Shown here in pieces: positions 18,448 to 29,385 of a DNA stretch of 64,000 nt. The number at the start of each line of letters is the position of its first letter. Within the stretch, counting starts at the first letter, position 1. The DNA is from Collinsella phocaeensis (GTDB taxonomy: Bacteria; Actinomycetota; Coriobacteriia; Coriobacteriales; Coriobacteriaceae). The translations under genes and the position numbers were made by a program. Location: the NCBI RefSeq assembly GCF_900119895.1, contig NZ_FQLR01000004.1, positions 496,001 to 560,000 of the forward strand. The letters run 5' to 3'. The notes under the pieces are model-generated. The model was not told where the DNA came from and searched no databases. It saw only the letters and a program-made list of their open reading frames with translations.

Positions 18448-18702
18448 ATGGGGTTCTTTTCCGAATTCGCAAAGGCGGCGAGGGGCGGGGAAGCTGGCGA
18501 TCGCTATCTCGTGGCGGGTCGCGAGGTCACCTGCCCGCATTGCGGCGGCACGCGGTTCTTCGAGGGCGACGCGCTGCTCGATTCGCGCGGCGCGTCGTTC
18601 GTGGGTCTCGACTGGGCGAGCAAAGGCGCGGTGACCCTTACGTGTTGCGCCTGCGGCCACGTCGACTGGTTCGCGGACGGCGGGTTGGTCGAAAAGGCAT
18701 AA
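18448..18702 (+). CDS. Small zinc-ribbon protein (function unknown)
   Basis: 84 residues. AAAGGAG lies 7 bases before ATG. An amphipathic N-terminal helix (MGFFSEFAKAARGG) precedes a zinc site made of CPHCGG (near residue 30) and CCACGHVDW (near residue 70), with RFFEGDALLDSRG between. It resembles small nucleic-acid-binding zinc-ribbon proteins found singly in many Gram-positives. No partner gene is adjacent: copA is divergent 480 bp away and an inverted-arm element follows. Function is unknown. Confidence 0.65.
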   Translation: MGFFSEFAKAARGGEAGDRYLVAGREVTCPHCGGTRFFEGDALLDSRGASFVGLDWASKGAVTLTCCACGHVDWFADGGLVEKA

Positions 18703-18756
18703 ATCGTCCGCGTGGTGCGGTCCGAAGAAGGGTTGCTGGGTGTCGGTATATCCATA

Positions 18757-18980
18757 TTAAACAATAACCCTCTCATTTTTTGGACAAATCCGCCAGATAA
18801 TGACGATGACAGGGGGTTTTAGATTTCCGGTTTTGCCCGAATTGGCCTTCAGGGGCATCCGGATGCTTCCAAAGCAAGCGTTTTTGAATAAGTCGACCCA
18901 CTCATTGTGAGTCTGCGTGCGTCACCATCGTCATTATCTGGCGAATTTGTCCAGAAAAGCAGGGGGTTATTAGTTGTTTT
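18757..18980. mobile_element. Non-autonomous element A with conserved about 50-bp inverted arms
   Basis: The left arm (18757-18808) and the complement of the right arm (18926-18980) share TGGACAAAT, then CGCCAGATAATGACGATG, plus an outer AAACAA...TAACCC edge. The 117-bp interior has no gene. The whole is much more AT-rich than its surroundings. A second copy with the same arms but unrelated interior is at 54614-54843. MITE-like architecture is the simplest reading; no transposase with matching ends is in the window. Confidence 0.6.
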
Positions 18981-19545
18981 AGATTGAAAGACCCCCTAAA
19001 GCCGTTTCCGCTGTCTTTGCTCGAGTGAACGCGCGCGTGTCGGCGATGGTTGGCCGTGCGGTGCCCGGAGGTGATGGCGCGTCGCCGAGAATCGCCCCGG
19101 AACGGTGGGACGGGCGGGCCGGTGCTTTCGGGTGCCGGCACGGCGCGTGCCCTGCATGCCCCATCGGCGCGGTGCTTACCCTGTATATATACGCCACGCG
19201 CACGCGTCGCGGTGCCTGCTGCCGTAGACGCCCCACATGCCCCGTGCGCAGCGCGGGGCATGTGGGGTTCTGCTGTGGAAGGGCGCCGCTGACGGGGGAG
19301 GGACGCCCCCAGCGCCTATACTTGCCGGCGGTGGAACCTGCTCCACGCGATTGCGGATGTACCCTCGGCGCGACTTGTTGCCGGCGGCGTACCTGCCGGT
19401 GCGATCGCGCTCCACCGCGCGGACCGGCCCGCGCCCTCGTGCAGACATCCTATGCGCGGACGGTGCGACGAGCACGCCCTCGGGGCGTGCCGTGCCTGCT
19501 GCCGTGCGGAAACGGACTACTTTGACTTCCACCGATACCCAAGAT
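18981..19545 (+). promoter_or_regulatory. Long leader region of the DEAD-box helicase gene
   Basis: About 560 bp without a gene. It contains a 14-bp perfect hairpin, CCCCACATGCCCCG (19231-19244) with its complement (19254-19267). A TATATA at about 19183-19192, a TATACT -10-like site at 19317-19322, and smaller hairpins (GTGGA...TCCAC near 19330; GCACGCCC...GGGCGTGC near 19480) are also present. Cold-shock DEAD-box genes in other bacteria have long regulatory leaders, so this may be one. No known riboswitch class is recognisable. Confidence 0.35.
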
Positions 19546-21465
<1,920 letters not shown>

Positions 21466-21538
21466 CCGGTAGCTCGTCGGCGAGCCCGGGGCGTTTCGCT
21501 CCGTCCGGCTGCGGGCTCTTTCCATATCCGGTGCCGTT

Positions 21539-21575
21539 GGCCCCCGACCCGCTCCATCGTAGCGGGTCGGGGGCC
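21539..21575 (+). terminator. Terminator after the DEAD-box helicase gene
   Basis: A 15-bp stem, GGCCCCCGACCCGCT (21539-21553) with its complement (21561-21575), has a 7-base loop. The T-tract after it is weak (ATTCCT). Confidence 0.65.
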
Positions 21576-21630
21576 ATTCCTATGCGCTTTATGGGTATCA
21601 TGGGTCCATACGAGGTTACGGAGGTGCCCT

Positions 21631-22941
21631 ATGAGCCTGACATGCGAGAACGACGAGCGCGCAGCCGATGGCGCGGCGCCTGCAACCGAGTGCTCGACCC
21701 GACTCGCGGCAGGGCCCGCGTCCGCTGCCGCAGCTGAGCCCGCGGTCGAGTCTTCGGATGGGCCTGCGGTGAAGCTCGCGGTCCCGCCCGCGAGCCCCGC
21801 CCCGCCCGAATCTCCCGTCCCGGCGGCCCCCGTGCCCAAGCGCCAGCATCGCTGGCTCGCCGCCGCGGCAGGCGTCGCGGCGGCGTTTTCGGCGATCCAA
21901 GTCATAAGCATGGTGATCGGCGTGCTGCTGGTCCTCGTCACCCAGGCGGGGGCCGTCGTCGATCAGGCCGTTGCGAGCGGCGCCGCGATCTCCGAGGCGG
22001 ATGTCGATATGGCCCTCGAACGCGTGCTGGAGGTGCTCGACGATCCGTCCTCCATCCAGATGGCGTTGATAGCCGTCGGGGGCCAGCTGCTCGCGCTTGC
22101 GGTCATGTACCCCTGGTGGCGCCACGTTGCACGCCGGTCGCTCATGCCGCGCATCGATGCGGCCCGCATGCCCGTGGGCCCCGTGCGCGCCGGGGCGGGA
22201 TTGGTCCTGCTCGGGTTCGCGGTCCAGATCGTCCTCGGCGTCGTGCTGACGCTCGTGCTGCCCCTCTTCCCCGAGACCTCGGCCGAGTACGACCAGCTCA
22301 TGGCGCCGGCGACAGGGGACGCGGTGCTCATCGAGATGGTGTCGGTGGCGATACTCGCTCCGCTGCTGGAGGAGGTCGCGTGTCGCGGCATCATGCTCGA
22401 GTACGCGCTGCGCTGGGCGCATCCCGCCTGGCGGGGTGCGAAAGGCGCCTCGTGCGTCGCCGCGCCGCCTCCGGCCGCCACCGCGTCTGCGTGCGGCGAG
22501 GGGAGCCTGACGGCCCCCGTTCCTGCCGCGGCGTGCCCCGGCGCCGCGCCGGTTCCTGCCGTTGCGACCGTCTCCGTGCCTGCGCCCGCGGTGGGGATGA
22601 GGGCGTTCTGGATCGCCAACGTCGTGCAGGCGCTGCTGTTCGGCCTGATGCACGGCAACATCGTCCAGGGCCTGTACACGTTTGCGACCGGGCTCGTGCT
22701 CGGCTTCCTGTACTGGCGCCTTGGGGACCTGAGATACCCTATCCTGCTGCACTTCGGGCTCAACGCGAGCTCGTACCTCGTCGATCCGCTGTCCGAGCTG
22801 CTGTACGCATGCGTGCCCGAGTCGCTTCAGTTCGGTGCCTATGCGCTGGTCGGCATCGTCGCGCTGGCCGTCGCGCTGCAGATGCTCGCGCCGGTCTTCC
22901 GCCCTGCCGGGCAAGGCGGCGAGGCCGCAGCCTCGGCATGA
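21631..22941 (+). CDS. CPBP-family intramembrane (CAAX-like) protease
   Basis: 436 residues, multi-pass membrane protein. After a Pro/Ala-rich cytosolic N-terminus of about 70 residues come helices (WLAAAAGVAAAFSAIQVISM and others). The catalytic set is LEEVACRG (EExxxR, E247 region), FGLMHGN near residue 339 (FxxxH) and LLHFGLNASSYL (HxxxN/S). These glutamate-type intramembrane proteases process membrane-anchored peptides, bacteriocin-related proteins or prenylated substrates; the substrate here is unknown. An Ala/Pro/Thr-rich insert of about 55 residues splits the two first motifs, which is unusual. GGAGGTGCCCT precedes ATG. Confidence 0.85.
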   Translation: MSLTCENDERAADGAAPATECSTRLAAGPASAAAAEPAVESSDGPAVKLAVPPASPAPPESPVPAAPVPKRQHRWLAAAAGVAAAFSAIQVISMVIGVLLVLVTQAGAVVDQAVASGAAISEADVDMALERVLEVLDDPSSIQMALIAVGGQLLALAVMYPWWRHVARRSLMPRIDAARMPVGPVRAGAGLVLLGFAVQIVLGVVLTLVLPLFPETSAEYDQLMAPATGDAVLIEMVSVAILAPLLEEVACRGIMLEYALRWAHPAWRGAKGASCVAAPPPAATASACGEGSLTAPVPAAACPGAAPVPAVATVSVPAPAVGMRAFWIANVVQALLFGLMHGNIVQGLYTFATGLVLGFLYWRLGDLRYPILLHFGLNASSYLVDPLSELLYACVPESLQFGAYALVGIVALAVALQMLAPVFRPAGQGGEAAASA

Positions 22942-23141
22942 CGCCGTGCGGCGCGCGCCGCGATCGCGCTGCCTTCAGCGTGCGTTCATTCGAGGGCGGT
23001 GGCCCATCGGATCCGTCGACGCGCGCCCTCGCCGCATCGCGTGCGGCTCCATATGCTCCCCCGGCGCCGCAGGCATCGTCGCGCTGCTGCGGGCTGGCGC
23101 CCTTTGAGCGAGCAACGCTGCCCGAATGCGTCGTTCGGCCC

Positions 23142-23170
23142 TTGCTTATTATGGCGCTTAACGGTACAAA
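23142..23170 (+). promoter_or_regulatory. Promoter for the poly-G surface-protein gene
   Basis: TTGCTT (23142-23147) and TACAAA (23165-23170) are separated by 17 bp, in an AT-richer island. Transcription would start near 23177, about 33 bases before the ATG at 23210. Confidence 0.5.
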
Positions 23171-23209
23171 GGGAAGAGGCTGTTTGGGTCGAGGAGAATC
23201 GAGCGCTCA

Positions 23210-25245
23210 ATGGATGATTTGAAGCAGGGGGGGGGTCGTCACGAGCTGACGATCTGACATCCGGCGCTGCCGGTCGCGATTCGGGGCCAGACGGGCCGCG
23301 CCGGTCGAGGCGCTTTCTTGCGCTGGTCGCCGCCGTTGCCGCCTGCCTTGCTGCGCTCTTCCTCGTCGTGGCGGTGCTTCCCGGCGTCTTGCGCTGGGGC
23401 GCTCCCGTGATACGCCCCAACGTGATCATCTACGATGAGGAATCCTCGCCGTTCACGATTATCGAAAGCAATTCCAGCAACATCATCGTCTCGTCGACGG
23501 AGGGGATCGAGGAGGGCTCGATCGTCAACTCCGGTGTGATCGACGCCGCTCCCCAGGGGCTGTTGCGCAAGGTCACCGCGATTCGGGCCATCGAGGATGG
23601 GTATCTGCTGGAAACCGACCCTGCGGCGCTCACCGAGGCGATCGAGTGCTGCGATATCCACGCGACCGTCTCCATGGGCGAGGACGGCACTTACATCGTG
23701 TCAGAGCAGACCGGTCAAGGTGCCGAAAACTCGCTCGTGCAGCAGGCGTTTGCCGAAGGCGGCGCGCTGGACAACCTGTTTGTGTATCCGGAGCAAGGGA
23801 CCGATGCCGAGAAGGTGTCCCCGGTGACCGCGACCGCGGGGATGAAGTTGGAGGTATCGCTCAAAATCGACCGCGGCAAGGTTGACATGTCCGTCATCGG
23901 GCGCGTCGGCGCGGAGCTTGCCATGAAGGAGCTCTCCGCGAGCTTCGAGCGCAATCTGTTCGACCGGGACCTCTTGCCGTTCACGATTCCCGTCGGGCCC
24001 CTGATGATCCCCATCGACACGAATCTCGCCTTCGATATGGCGCTCGATGTATCGAGCCAGGCCCTCGACATGGACGTCGCCGCCTCGCTGGGATGCGAGG
24101 TGGGCTTCGAGTACACCACCGACGACGGTTTCAAGGCCATCTGCGAGAACACGTCCAAGAAGCCATCGGTGCGCTTCAATCCCGGTGACGACCTGTTCAG
24201 CGTCTCTGCGGAGGGTGGGTTTACCGGAACACTCGGCCTGCGCATCTTTGGCATCGCGGGCCCCGACCTCTCCATAGGGCTCGCGACGGATGCGGGTGCG
24301 CGCCTGCAGACGGTGCCCGAGGGGGAGAAGACCAAGGGAGCGATCGAGCTCCCGGGATGCGACGCGAAGCTCCGCGGCATGATCGAGGGCAAGGTGTACG
24401 TGCCCCTGTCCGGAACGTTCCGTTGCTCCACGCCCAAGTTCAACCCGTTCGACACCTTGGGGTCGATTGTCGATTTCGAGGGCATCGAGCTGTTCGACAC
24501 GGGCGACTCCCTCGTCCTGCTCTCCATTGACGAGACCTTCGGCGAGATCGAGGAGGCCTTCCCGAACGCATACACCACCAAGCTCTACACCGAGCTCGAC
24601 GAGCCCGGCCCGGCTCTGACCTTCGGGTACCCCGATTCGTGGAGAATCGTGGACCGCGAGGTGGACGAGGAGCTTGGACGCGAATACGTGCGCCTAAAAA
24701 ACGATCGCGATGCGGTCGTGTCGCTTGAGTGGTGGCTGGCCAAGCCGGTGCCCATGCCCTCCATGCGCGCCACGATGATGGGCCGGTCCGGCGATGCCGA
24801 GGTGCTGCAGGATGTCTCCTTCACGGGGAGGGCGTATCCGGGTGTCGACGACGATTTGTTCGCCAAATTGGGACGCAATGTCCTGCAGGGAGGCGCCGAG
24901 CGGCTGCTGCCCTGGCCCGAATCTATGGACGAGTCGGCGAAGTCCGTAGAGCTTTCTCTGGTTCGGCAGGACTACCGGAACGCGATGTCCAGCGTGCCCG
25001 GTATGGCTGAGGATGGCTACGCCCTGTGGAGGGTCGTCCCGGCTGTCTCTTCGCCCCAGGAAGCAGCCGCCCTGCTCGATAACGAGTACCTGAGCGACCC
25101 CGATGCCGGCTACCCCGCCCCGTTCTTCTACGGGTGGATTGATTTCCACGGTACGAGCGGATTCGAAGGTGAGTCCTCTTCCGAGGATGCCGCCGAGATC
25201 GTCGCGATCCTCGCGAGCCTGAGGCAAATCCCCGCGTCCGATTGA
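23210..25245 (+). CDS. Membrane-anchored extracellular protein, out of frame at a G9 tract (phase-variable candidate)
   Basis: The long open frame ending at 25245 has no start codon that keeps its N-terminal membrane helix: going upstream, in-frame codons encode RRFLALVAAVAACLAALFLV and then run to a stop at 23215. ATG 23210 (MDDLKQGGG), 13 bases after GAGGAG, is in the other frame and hits TGA after 15 codons. One extra G in the run at 23227-23235 would join the two into a 678-residue protein: short cytosolic tail, one signal anchor, large outside part. GTG 23368 would be the start if no shift occurs, but it cuts the helix. The exterior begins with SIVNSGVIDAAPQGLLRKVT, a domain type found at the start of many bacterial surface proteins. 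The remainder is unrecognised. Confidence 0.65.
23227..23235 (+). repeat. Homopolymer of nine G inside codons 6-9 of the surface-protein gene
   Basis: Nine consecutive G residues follow MDDLK. Tracts of this length slip during replication. Adding one G restores the reading frame of the downstream gene. Confidence 0.85.
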
Positions 25246-25309
25246 CGGGACGCTCCCATGCTTAGATAGGGATTCCGTGCGCGGAATCGAGAAAAAGGAG
25301 GCGTACGCC

Positions 25310-26689
25310 ATGTTGTGTCCCCAGTGCGGTGCGGAAAGCGCATCCGGAACCGCGTTCTGCAGGCAGTGCGGAACGAAGTTGAATCAAGATCAGGCAACGG
25401 CCGAGACGGTGCCGCCCGCGCCGTCGGAGCCGACGGTGGAGCCCGCCGTCGAGCACGATGTCGAGTCGTCTGGCGGGGCTGCCGCCGAAGTCGAGCCCGC
25501 CGTCGCGTTCGAGCCCGCGGCCGAATCCAAGTCCGAGCCCGCCTCGCAGCCGGTCCCGCAGTCCGGATTCAAGAAGCCTGTTTTCAACAAGCCCGTTCCC
25601 AAAAAGGCTGTGATCGCGGCCATCGCCATCGCGGCCGTCACGCTCATCGCGTTCACGGCATGGAGTCTCCTCGGCAGCTCACCGAAGATCTCGGCCGAGC
25701 AGGTCGAGAGCGACCTCATTAAGGAATGCGGTCTCACAACCGGTTTCCTCTCATCCTCGTATGTCGAGGACACCCCGTATGAGGTCACCTCGTTCGAGGT
25801 GGTGAGCACGGAGAAGCTTCCCAAGGGTGGTGACCTCACGAACATGGAGACGTACGACGTCGAGGTGAAGGGCACCGTGGCGAACGAGAGCTTTGAGTCG
25901 ACCTTCGCCGGCTCCGTGCAGTACATCTGGTATCCCGAAGAGCTCCGAGTCGATGACGAGGAGTTTGTCTTGATGACCGATCTCGAGGTCGCGGACGTTT
26001 CGACCAAGCCGCTCAAGGGCATCGACTACGTGAGCGATACGGATGAGGACTGCGAATACGAGAACGAGGAGATCTCGTTCGACGAGAAAGACGGGACGTA
26101 CACCTCGGTCCTGACGCGTACGGAGGTCATGGGGACCTGGTTCGTGAAGGAGAGCGTCGACCAGAAGTACGTTTTCGAGTTCGATGAGGAGCACGGTTGG
26201 CAGGCTGAAGGCGAGCCGGAGCTCAGCAATCAGAAGACGGAGTGGCTGATCGCCGGGAAGACCTTCGAGCTGACGGAGTATCCGCAGTCCGGAAACTATG
26301 ACGGCAGCGTGGTGAGCTCCATCTCGCTCGGCCCGATTGACGAGAACGGTGCCCAGGTGAGCGCGACGTACACCTACGATTACACGACCACGCAGGTCTC
26401 CGCCATCAGCTCCAGCTGGACCTATCAGAACGTGAACCTGTCCGGCGACCTCACGGGTACCGTGAGCAGGGAGCCCGGGAGCGGCTATGCCGAACTTATG
26501 CTCAAGGACGAGGCAAACGGGGTCTCCTTTACGTTCAGGCTCTCGGATGACGAGGAGGACGCGAAGGCGAAGTGCATGCGCGGGTCCATCGAAACCGAGT
26601 CGGTCGTCCTCGTGCGCGACGCAACCTCGACGAACGATATGTACGATGCTTCGGATCTGGTCTACACGATGAAGGATGCGTCGGAGTAG
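25310..26689 (+). CDS. Zinc-ribbon, single-pass membrane protein with large extracellular part
   Basis: 459 residues. AAAAAGGAGG precedes ATG. The N-terminus is a double-CxxC zinc ribbon (MLCPQCGAESASGTAFCRQC). A Glu/Pro/Val-rich linker, a basic stretch (FKKPVFNKPVPKKA), one membrane helix (AVIAAIAIAAVTLIAFTAW) and an acidic, Ser/Thr-rich exterior of about 330 residues follow. This layout (cytosolic zinc ribbon, one helix, outer beta-rich part) is common in Gram-positive gut bacteria, with no assigned role. It follows the poly-G gene by 65 bp without a terminator, so both are probably one transcript. Base composition is lower in GC than the flanking genes. Confidence 0.75.
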   Translation: MLCPQCGAESASGTAFCRQCGTKLNQDQATAETVPPAPSEPTVEPAVEHDVESSGGAAAEVEPAVAFEPAAESKSEPASQPVPQSGFKKPVFNKPVPKKAVIAAIAIAAVTLIAFTAWSLLGSSPKISAEQVESDLIKECGLTTGFLSSSYVEDTPYEVTSFEVVSTEKLPKGGDLTNMETYDVEVKGTVANESFESTFAGSVQYIWYPEELRVDDEEFVLMTDLEVADVSTKPLKGIDYVSDTDEDCEYENEEISFDEKDGTYTSVLTRTEVMGTWFVKESVDQKYVFEFDEEHGWQAEGEPELSNQKTEWLIAGKTFELTEYPQSGNYDGSVVSSISLGPIDENGAQVSATYTYDYTTTQVSAISSSWTYQNVNLSGDLTGTVSREPGSGYAELMLKDEANGVSFTFRLSDDEEDAKAKCMRGSIETESVVLVRDATSTNDMYDASDLVYTMKDASE

Positions 26690-26761
26690 ACGGTCCTAAG
26701 CTCTATAGCTGCTGAGGCATGCCGTGTGCGCAGATAGGGCGCGGCGGCTCCGGATAGTGCG

Positions 26762-26796
26762 AACGGGATGTCGCGTGAGGCGGCATCCCGTTTTCG
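26762..26796. terminator. Terminator between the envelope-protein pair and ygiQ
   Basis: A 9-bp stem, AACGGGATG (26762-26770) with its complement (26784-26792), is followed by TTCGCTT. It lies between two convergent genes and mainly serves the rightward pair. Confidence 0.7.
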
Positions 26797-26879
26797 CTTC
26801 ACGTCCTATCGGGGTTCTTGTTGCTGCGGCGTCGGCGCGCGCTGCGTCCGGAAAGGTCGCACCGCGTCCGCGGGCGCCC

Positions 26880-29195
26880 TCAGTGCCGGTTGGCTCCTTG
26901 GCGTCCCTGGGCGGCGCGGTTGCGCGCGTGCGGGTTGGTGCCCGCGGCGCCCTTGCCCGTGCGCCCGAAGGCGCCGCCGCGACCGCCGTTGCCCTTGCCG
27001 CCGTTCCCGCCGAAGCCCGATGCGCCGCTGCCCCCGCGCTTGCCGCCGCTCCGCTTCTTGCTCGAGCCGCCCTTGGCGCCCGATCCCGCCGGCGGGACGG
27101 GCCCGATGAGGCACTTGGGCCCGTAGCCGATGAGGTCCTCGCGGCCGGCGCGCAGCAGCGCCTCGCGGACGAGCCTGTAGTTCTCGGGCTTGCGGTACTG
27201 GATGAGCGCGCGCTGCATGGCCTTCTCGTGCGGGTCGCGCGGGATGTAGACCGGCTCCATGGTGCGCGGGTCCACGCCGGTGTAGAACATGCAGGTGCTC
27301 ATGGTCGAGGGCGTAGGGTAGAAGTCCTGCACCTGCTCGGGCATGTAGCCCATGTCGCGCACGGCCTCTGCCAGCTCGACGGCCTCCTTCATGGTGGAGC
27401 CCGGATGGCTCGAGATGAGGTAGGGAACCACGTACTGCTTGAGGCCGTACTCGGCCGAGAGGCGCTCGAAGCGCTCGACGAAGGCGTCGTAGACCTCGCG
27501 GCGCGGCTTGCCCATGACGGACAGGACGGCGTCGCTCACGTGCTCGGGCGCCAGGCGCAGCTGGCCGCTCACGTGGTGCTGGAGCAGCTCGACCAGGAAC
27601 TTGTCGCTCGCGTCGGCCATGGTGTAGTCGAAACGGATGCCGCTGCGCACGAAGACCTTCTTGACGCCGGGGAGCTGCCTCAGGTCGCGCAGCAGGTCGG
27701 CGTAGGCGTCCTCGTTGGTGTCCATGTTGCGGCAGACGCTCGGCCATAGGCAGCGGCGGTTCTTGCACACGCCGTGCGTGAACTGCTTTGTGCACGCGGG
27801 CTTGAAGAAGTTCGCTGTGGGGCCGCCCACGTCGTTGATGTAGCCCTTGAACTCGGGGTCGCGCGTGAGGGCTTCCGCCTCGCGGATGATGCTCTCGCGG
27901 CTGCGGACCTGCAGCATGCGGCCCTGGTGGAAGGTGAGCGCGCAAAACGAGCACTCGCCGAAGCAGCCACGGTTGCTGGAGATGGAGAAGCGGATCTCGT
28001 CGAAGGCGGGGATGCCGCCGGCCTCGTCGTAGTCGGGGTGCCAGTGGCGCGCGTAGGGCAGCTCGGCGACCTCGTCCATCTCGGCGGTGGTGAGGGGCGC
28101 CGACGGCGGGTTCTGCACCACGTAGACGCCGTTGGGGTAGGGCTCGACCAGGCGCCCGCCGGTGATGGGGTCCATGTTCTGCTGCTGGATGTTGAAACCG
28201 CGCGCGTAGGCGAGGCGGTCGGCTTCGAGCTCGTCCCAGGAGGGGAGCAGATCGTAGTCGTAGACCTCGTCGAGCGCGCCCGCGCCGCTCGTGCGGTAGA
28301 CGGTGCCGTTCACGTAGGTGATCTGGTCGACGGACAGCCCGCCCGCCAGCGCGTCGGCGATCTCGACGATTGCGTGCTCACCCATGCCGTAGATCAGCAG
28401 GTCGGCGCTGGAGTCGAGCAGCACGGAGCGCTTGAGCTTGTCCTGCCAGTAGTCGTAGTGCGCCAGGCGGCGCAGGCTCGCCTCGATGCCGCCGATGATG
28501 ATGGGCTTGTCCTTGTACGTGCGGCGGATGAGGTTGCCGTAGACCGTGACGGCGCGGTTGGGGCGGCGCCCCGCCTTGCCGCCGGGGGTGTAGGCGTCCT
28601 CGTGGCGCGGCTTCTTGTTGACGGTGTAGCGGTTGACCATCGAGTCCATGTTGCCGGCGGACACGAGGAAGCCCAGGCGCGGCTCGCCCAGCGCGGCGAT
28701 GCTTTCGGGGTCGGTCCAATCGGGCTGGCAGATGATGCCGACGCGGTAGCCCGCGTGCTCGAGTACGCGGGTGATGATCGCCATGCCGAAGCTCGGGTGG
28801 TCGACGTAGGCGTCGCCGCAGACGTAGACGAAGTCGCAGGCGTCCCAGCCGCGGGCGTCCATGTCGGCGCGGGAGACGGGCAGGAAGGCCTCGCGGGAGG
28901 GACGGCCCTTGGGGTGGACGGCACGGACGGTGGAGTGCTTGGCTGCATGTTCGCCGGCGGGTTTGGATGGTGCGCCGCCGTCGGCCTTGCCGTGTGCGGC
29001 GGCCTTGCGGTTCTTGGCGGGGCGGGTGCCGCTCGCGGCGGGCTTGCGGTTGGTCGGGGATTTTTCCGCTCTCGCCGGCTTGTCCTCTCCAGGTTCCCGG
29101 CTGGTTTTCCTCTTGGCGGCCTCGGGTCGAGAGGGCGAGGGCTCACGGTGTCCCCCACGGGCAGGGGCAGGGTTCTTGGCGGGACGTTTGGACAT
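26880..29195 (-). CDS. ygiQ: YgiQ-family radical SAM protein
   Basis: 771 residues. The conserved YgiQ core starts about residue 105 (REAFLPVSRADMDARGWDACDF) with a cobalamin-like Rossmann region. The radical SAM cluster is in SSNRGCFGECSFCAL (CxxxCxxC), then GGPTANFF, RSGIRFDY and VSGQLRLAPEHVS. The function of the family is not firmly known. The first about 100 residues are Lys/Arg/Pro/Ala-rich and disordered, and the last about 45 are Gly/Asn/Lys-rich (SGFGGNGGKGNGGRGG); E. coli YgiQ lacks such long tails. ATG 29195 was chosen; its ribosome site is weak. No neighbour suggests a pathway. Confidence 0.88.
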   Translation of the reverse strand: MSKRPAKNPAPARGGHREPSPSRPEAAKRKTSREPGEDKPARAEKSPTNRKPAASGTRPAKNRKAAAHGKADGGAPSKPAGEHAAKHSTVRAVHPKGRPSREAFLPVSRADMDARGWDACDFVYVCGDAYVDHPSFGMAIITRVLEHAGYRVGIICQPDWTDPESIAALGEPRLGFLVSAGNMDSMVNRYTVNKKPRHEDAYTPGGKAGRRPNRAVTVYGNLIRRTYKDKPIIIGGIEASLRRLAHYDYWQDKLKRSVLLDSSADLLIYGMGEHAIVEIADALAGGLSVDQITYVNGTVYRTSGAGALDEVYDYDLLPSWDELEADRLAYARGFNIQQQNMDPITGGRLVEPYPNGVYVVQNPPSAPLTTAEMDEVAELPYARHWHPDYDEAGGIPAFDEIRFSISSNRGCFGECSFCALTFHQGRMLQVRSRESIIREAEALTRDPEFKGYINDVGGPTANFFKPACTKQFTHGVCKNRRCLWPSVCRNMDTNEDAYADLLRDLRQLPGVKKVFVRSGIRFDYTMADASDKFLVELLQHHVSGQLRLAPEHVSDAVLSVMGKPRREVYDAFVERFERLSAEYGLKQYVVPYLISSHPGSTMKEAVELAEAVRDMGYMPEQVQDFYPTPSTMSTCMFYTGVDPRTMEPVYIPRDPHEKAMQRALIQYRKPENYRLVREALLRAGREDLIGYGPKCLIGPVPPAGSGAKGGSSKKRSGGKRGGSGASGFGGNGGKGNGGRGGAFGRTGKGAAGTNPHARNRAAQGRQGANRH

Positions 29196-29385
29196 GTTGC
29201 TCGCTTTCGTCGGATTCGATCGCGTTCCAGCATACGACAAGCGTGCAGCCCATCGCCGAGGCATCAGATGGGTAATCCATAAAACAGAAGCTCGCGCCGC
29301 GGCGAGCGGCTCGAAGCCGTCGGTGCATCCCCGCGCGGCGGTCCGTGTCCGGGTGCAGATGCGGGGCGCCCGCGCTGTTGCGGTG

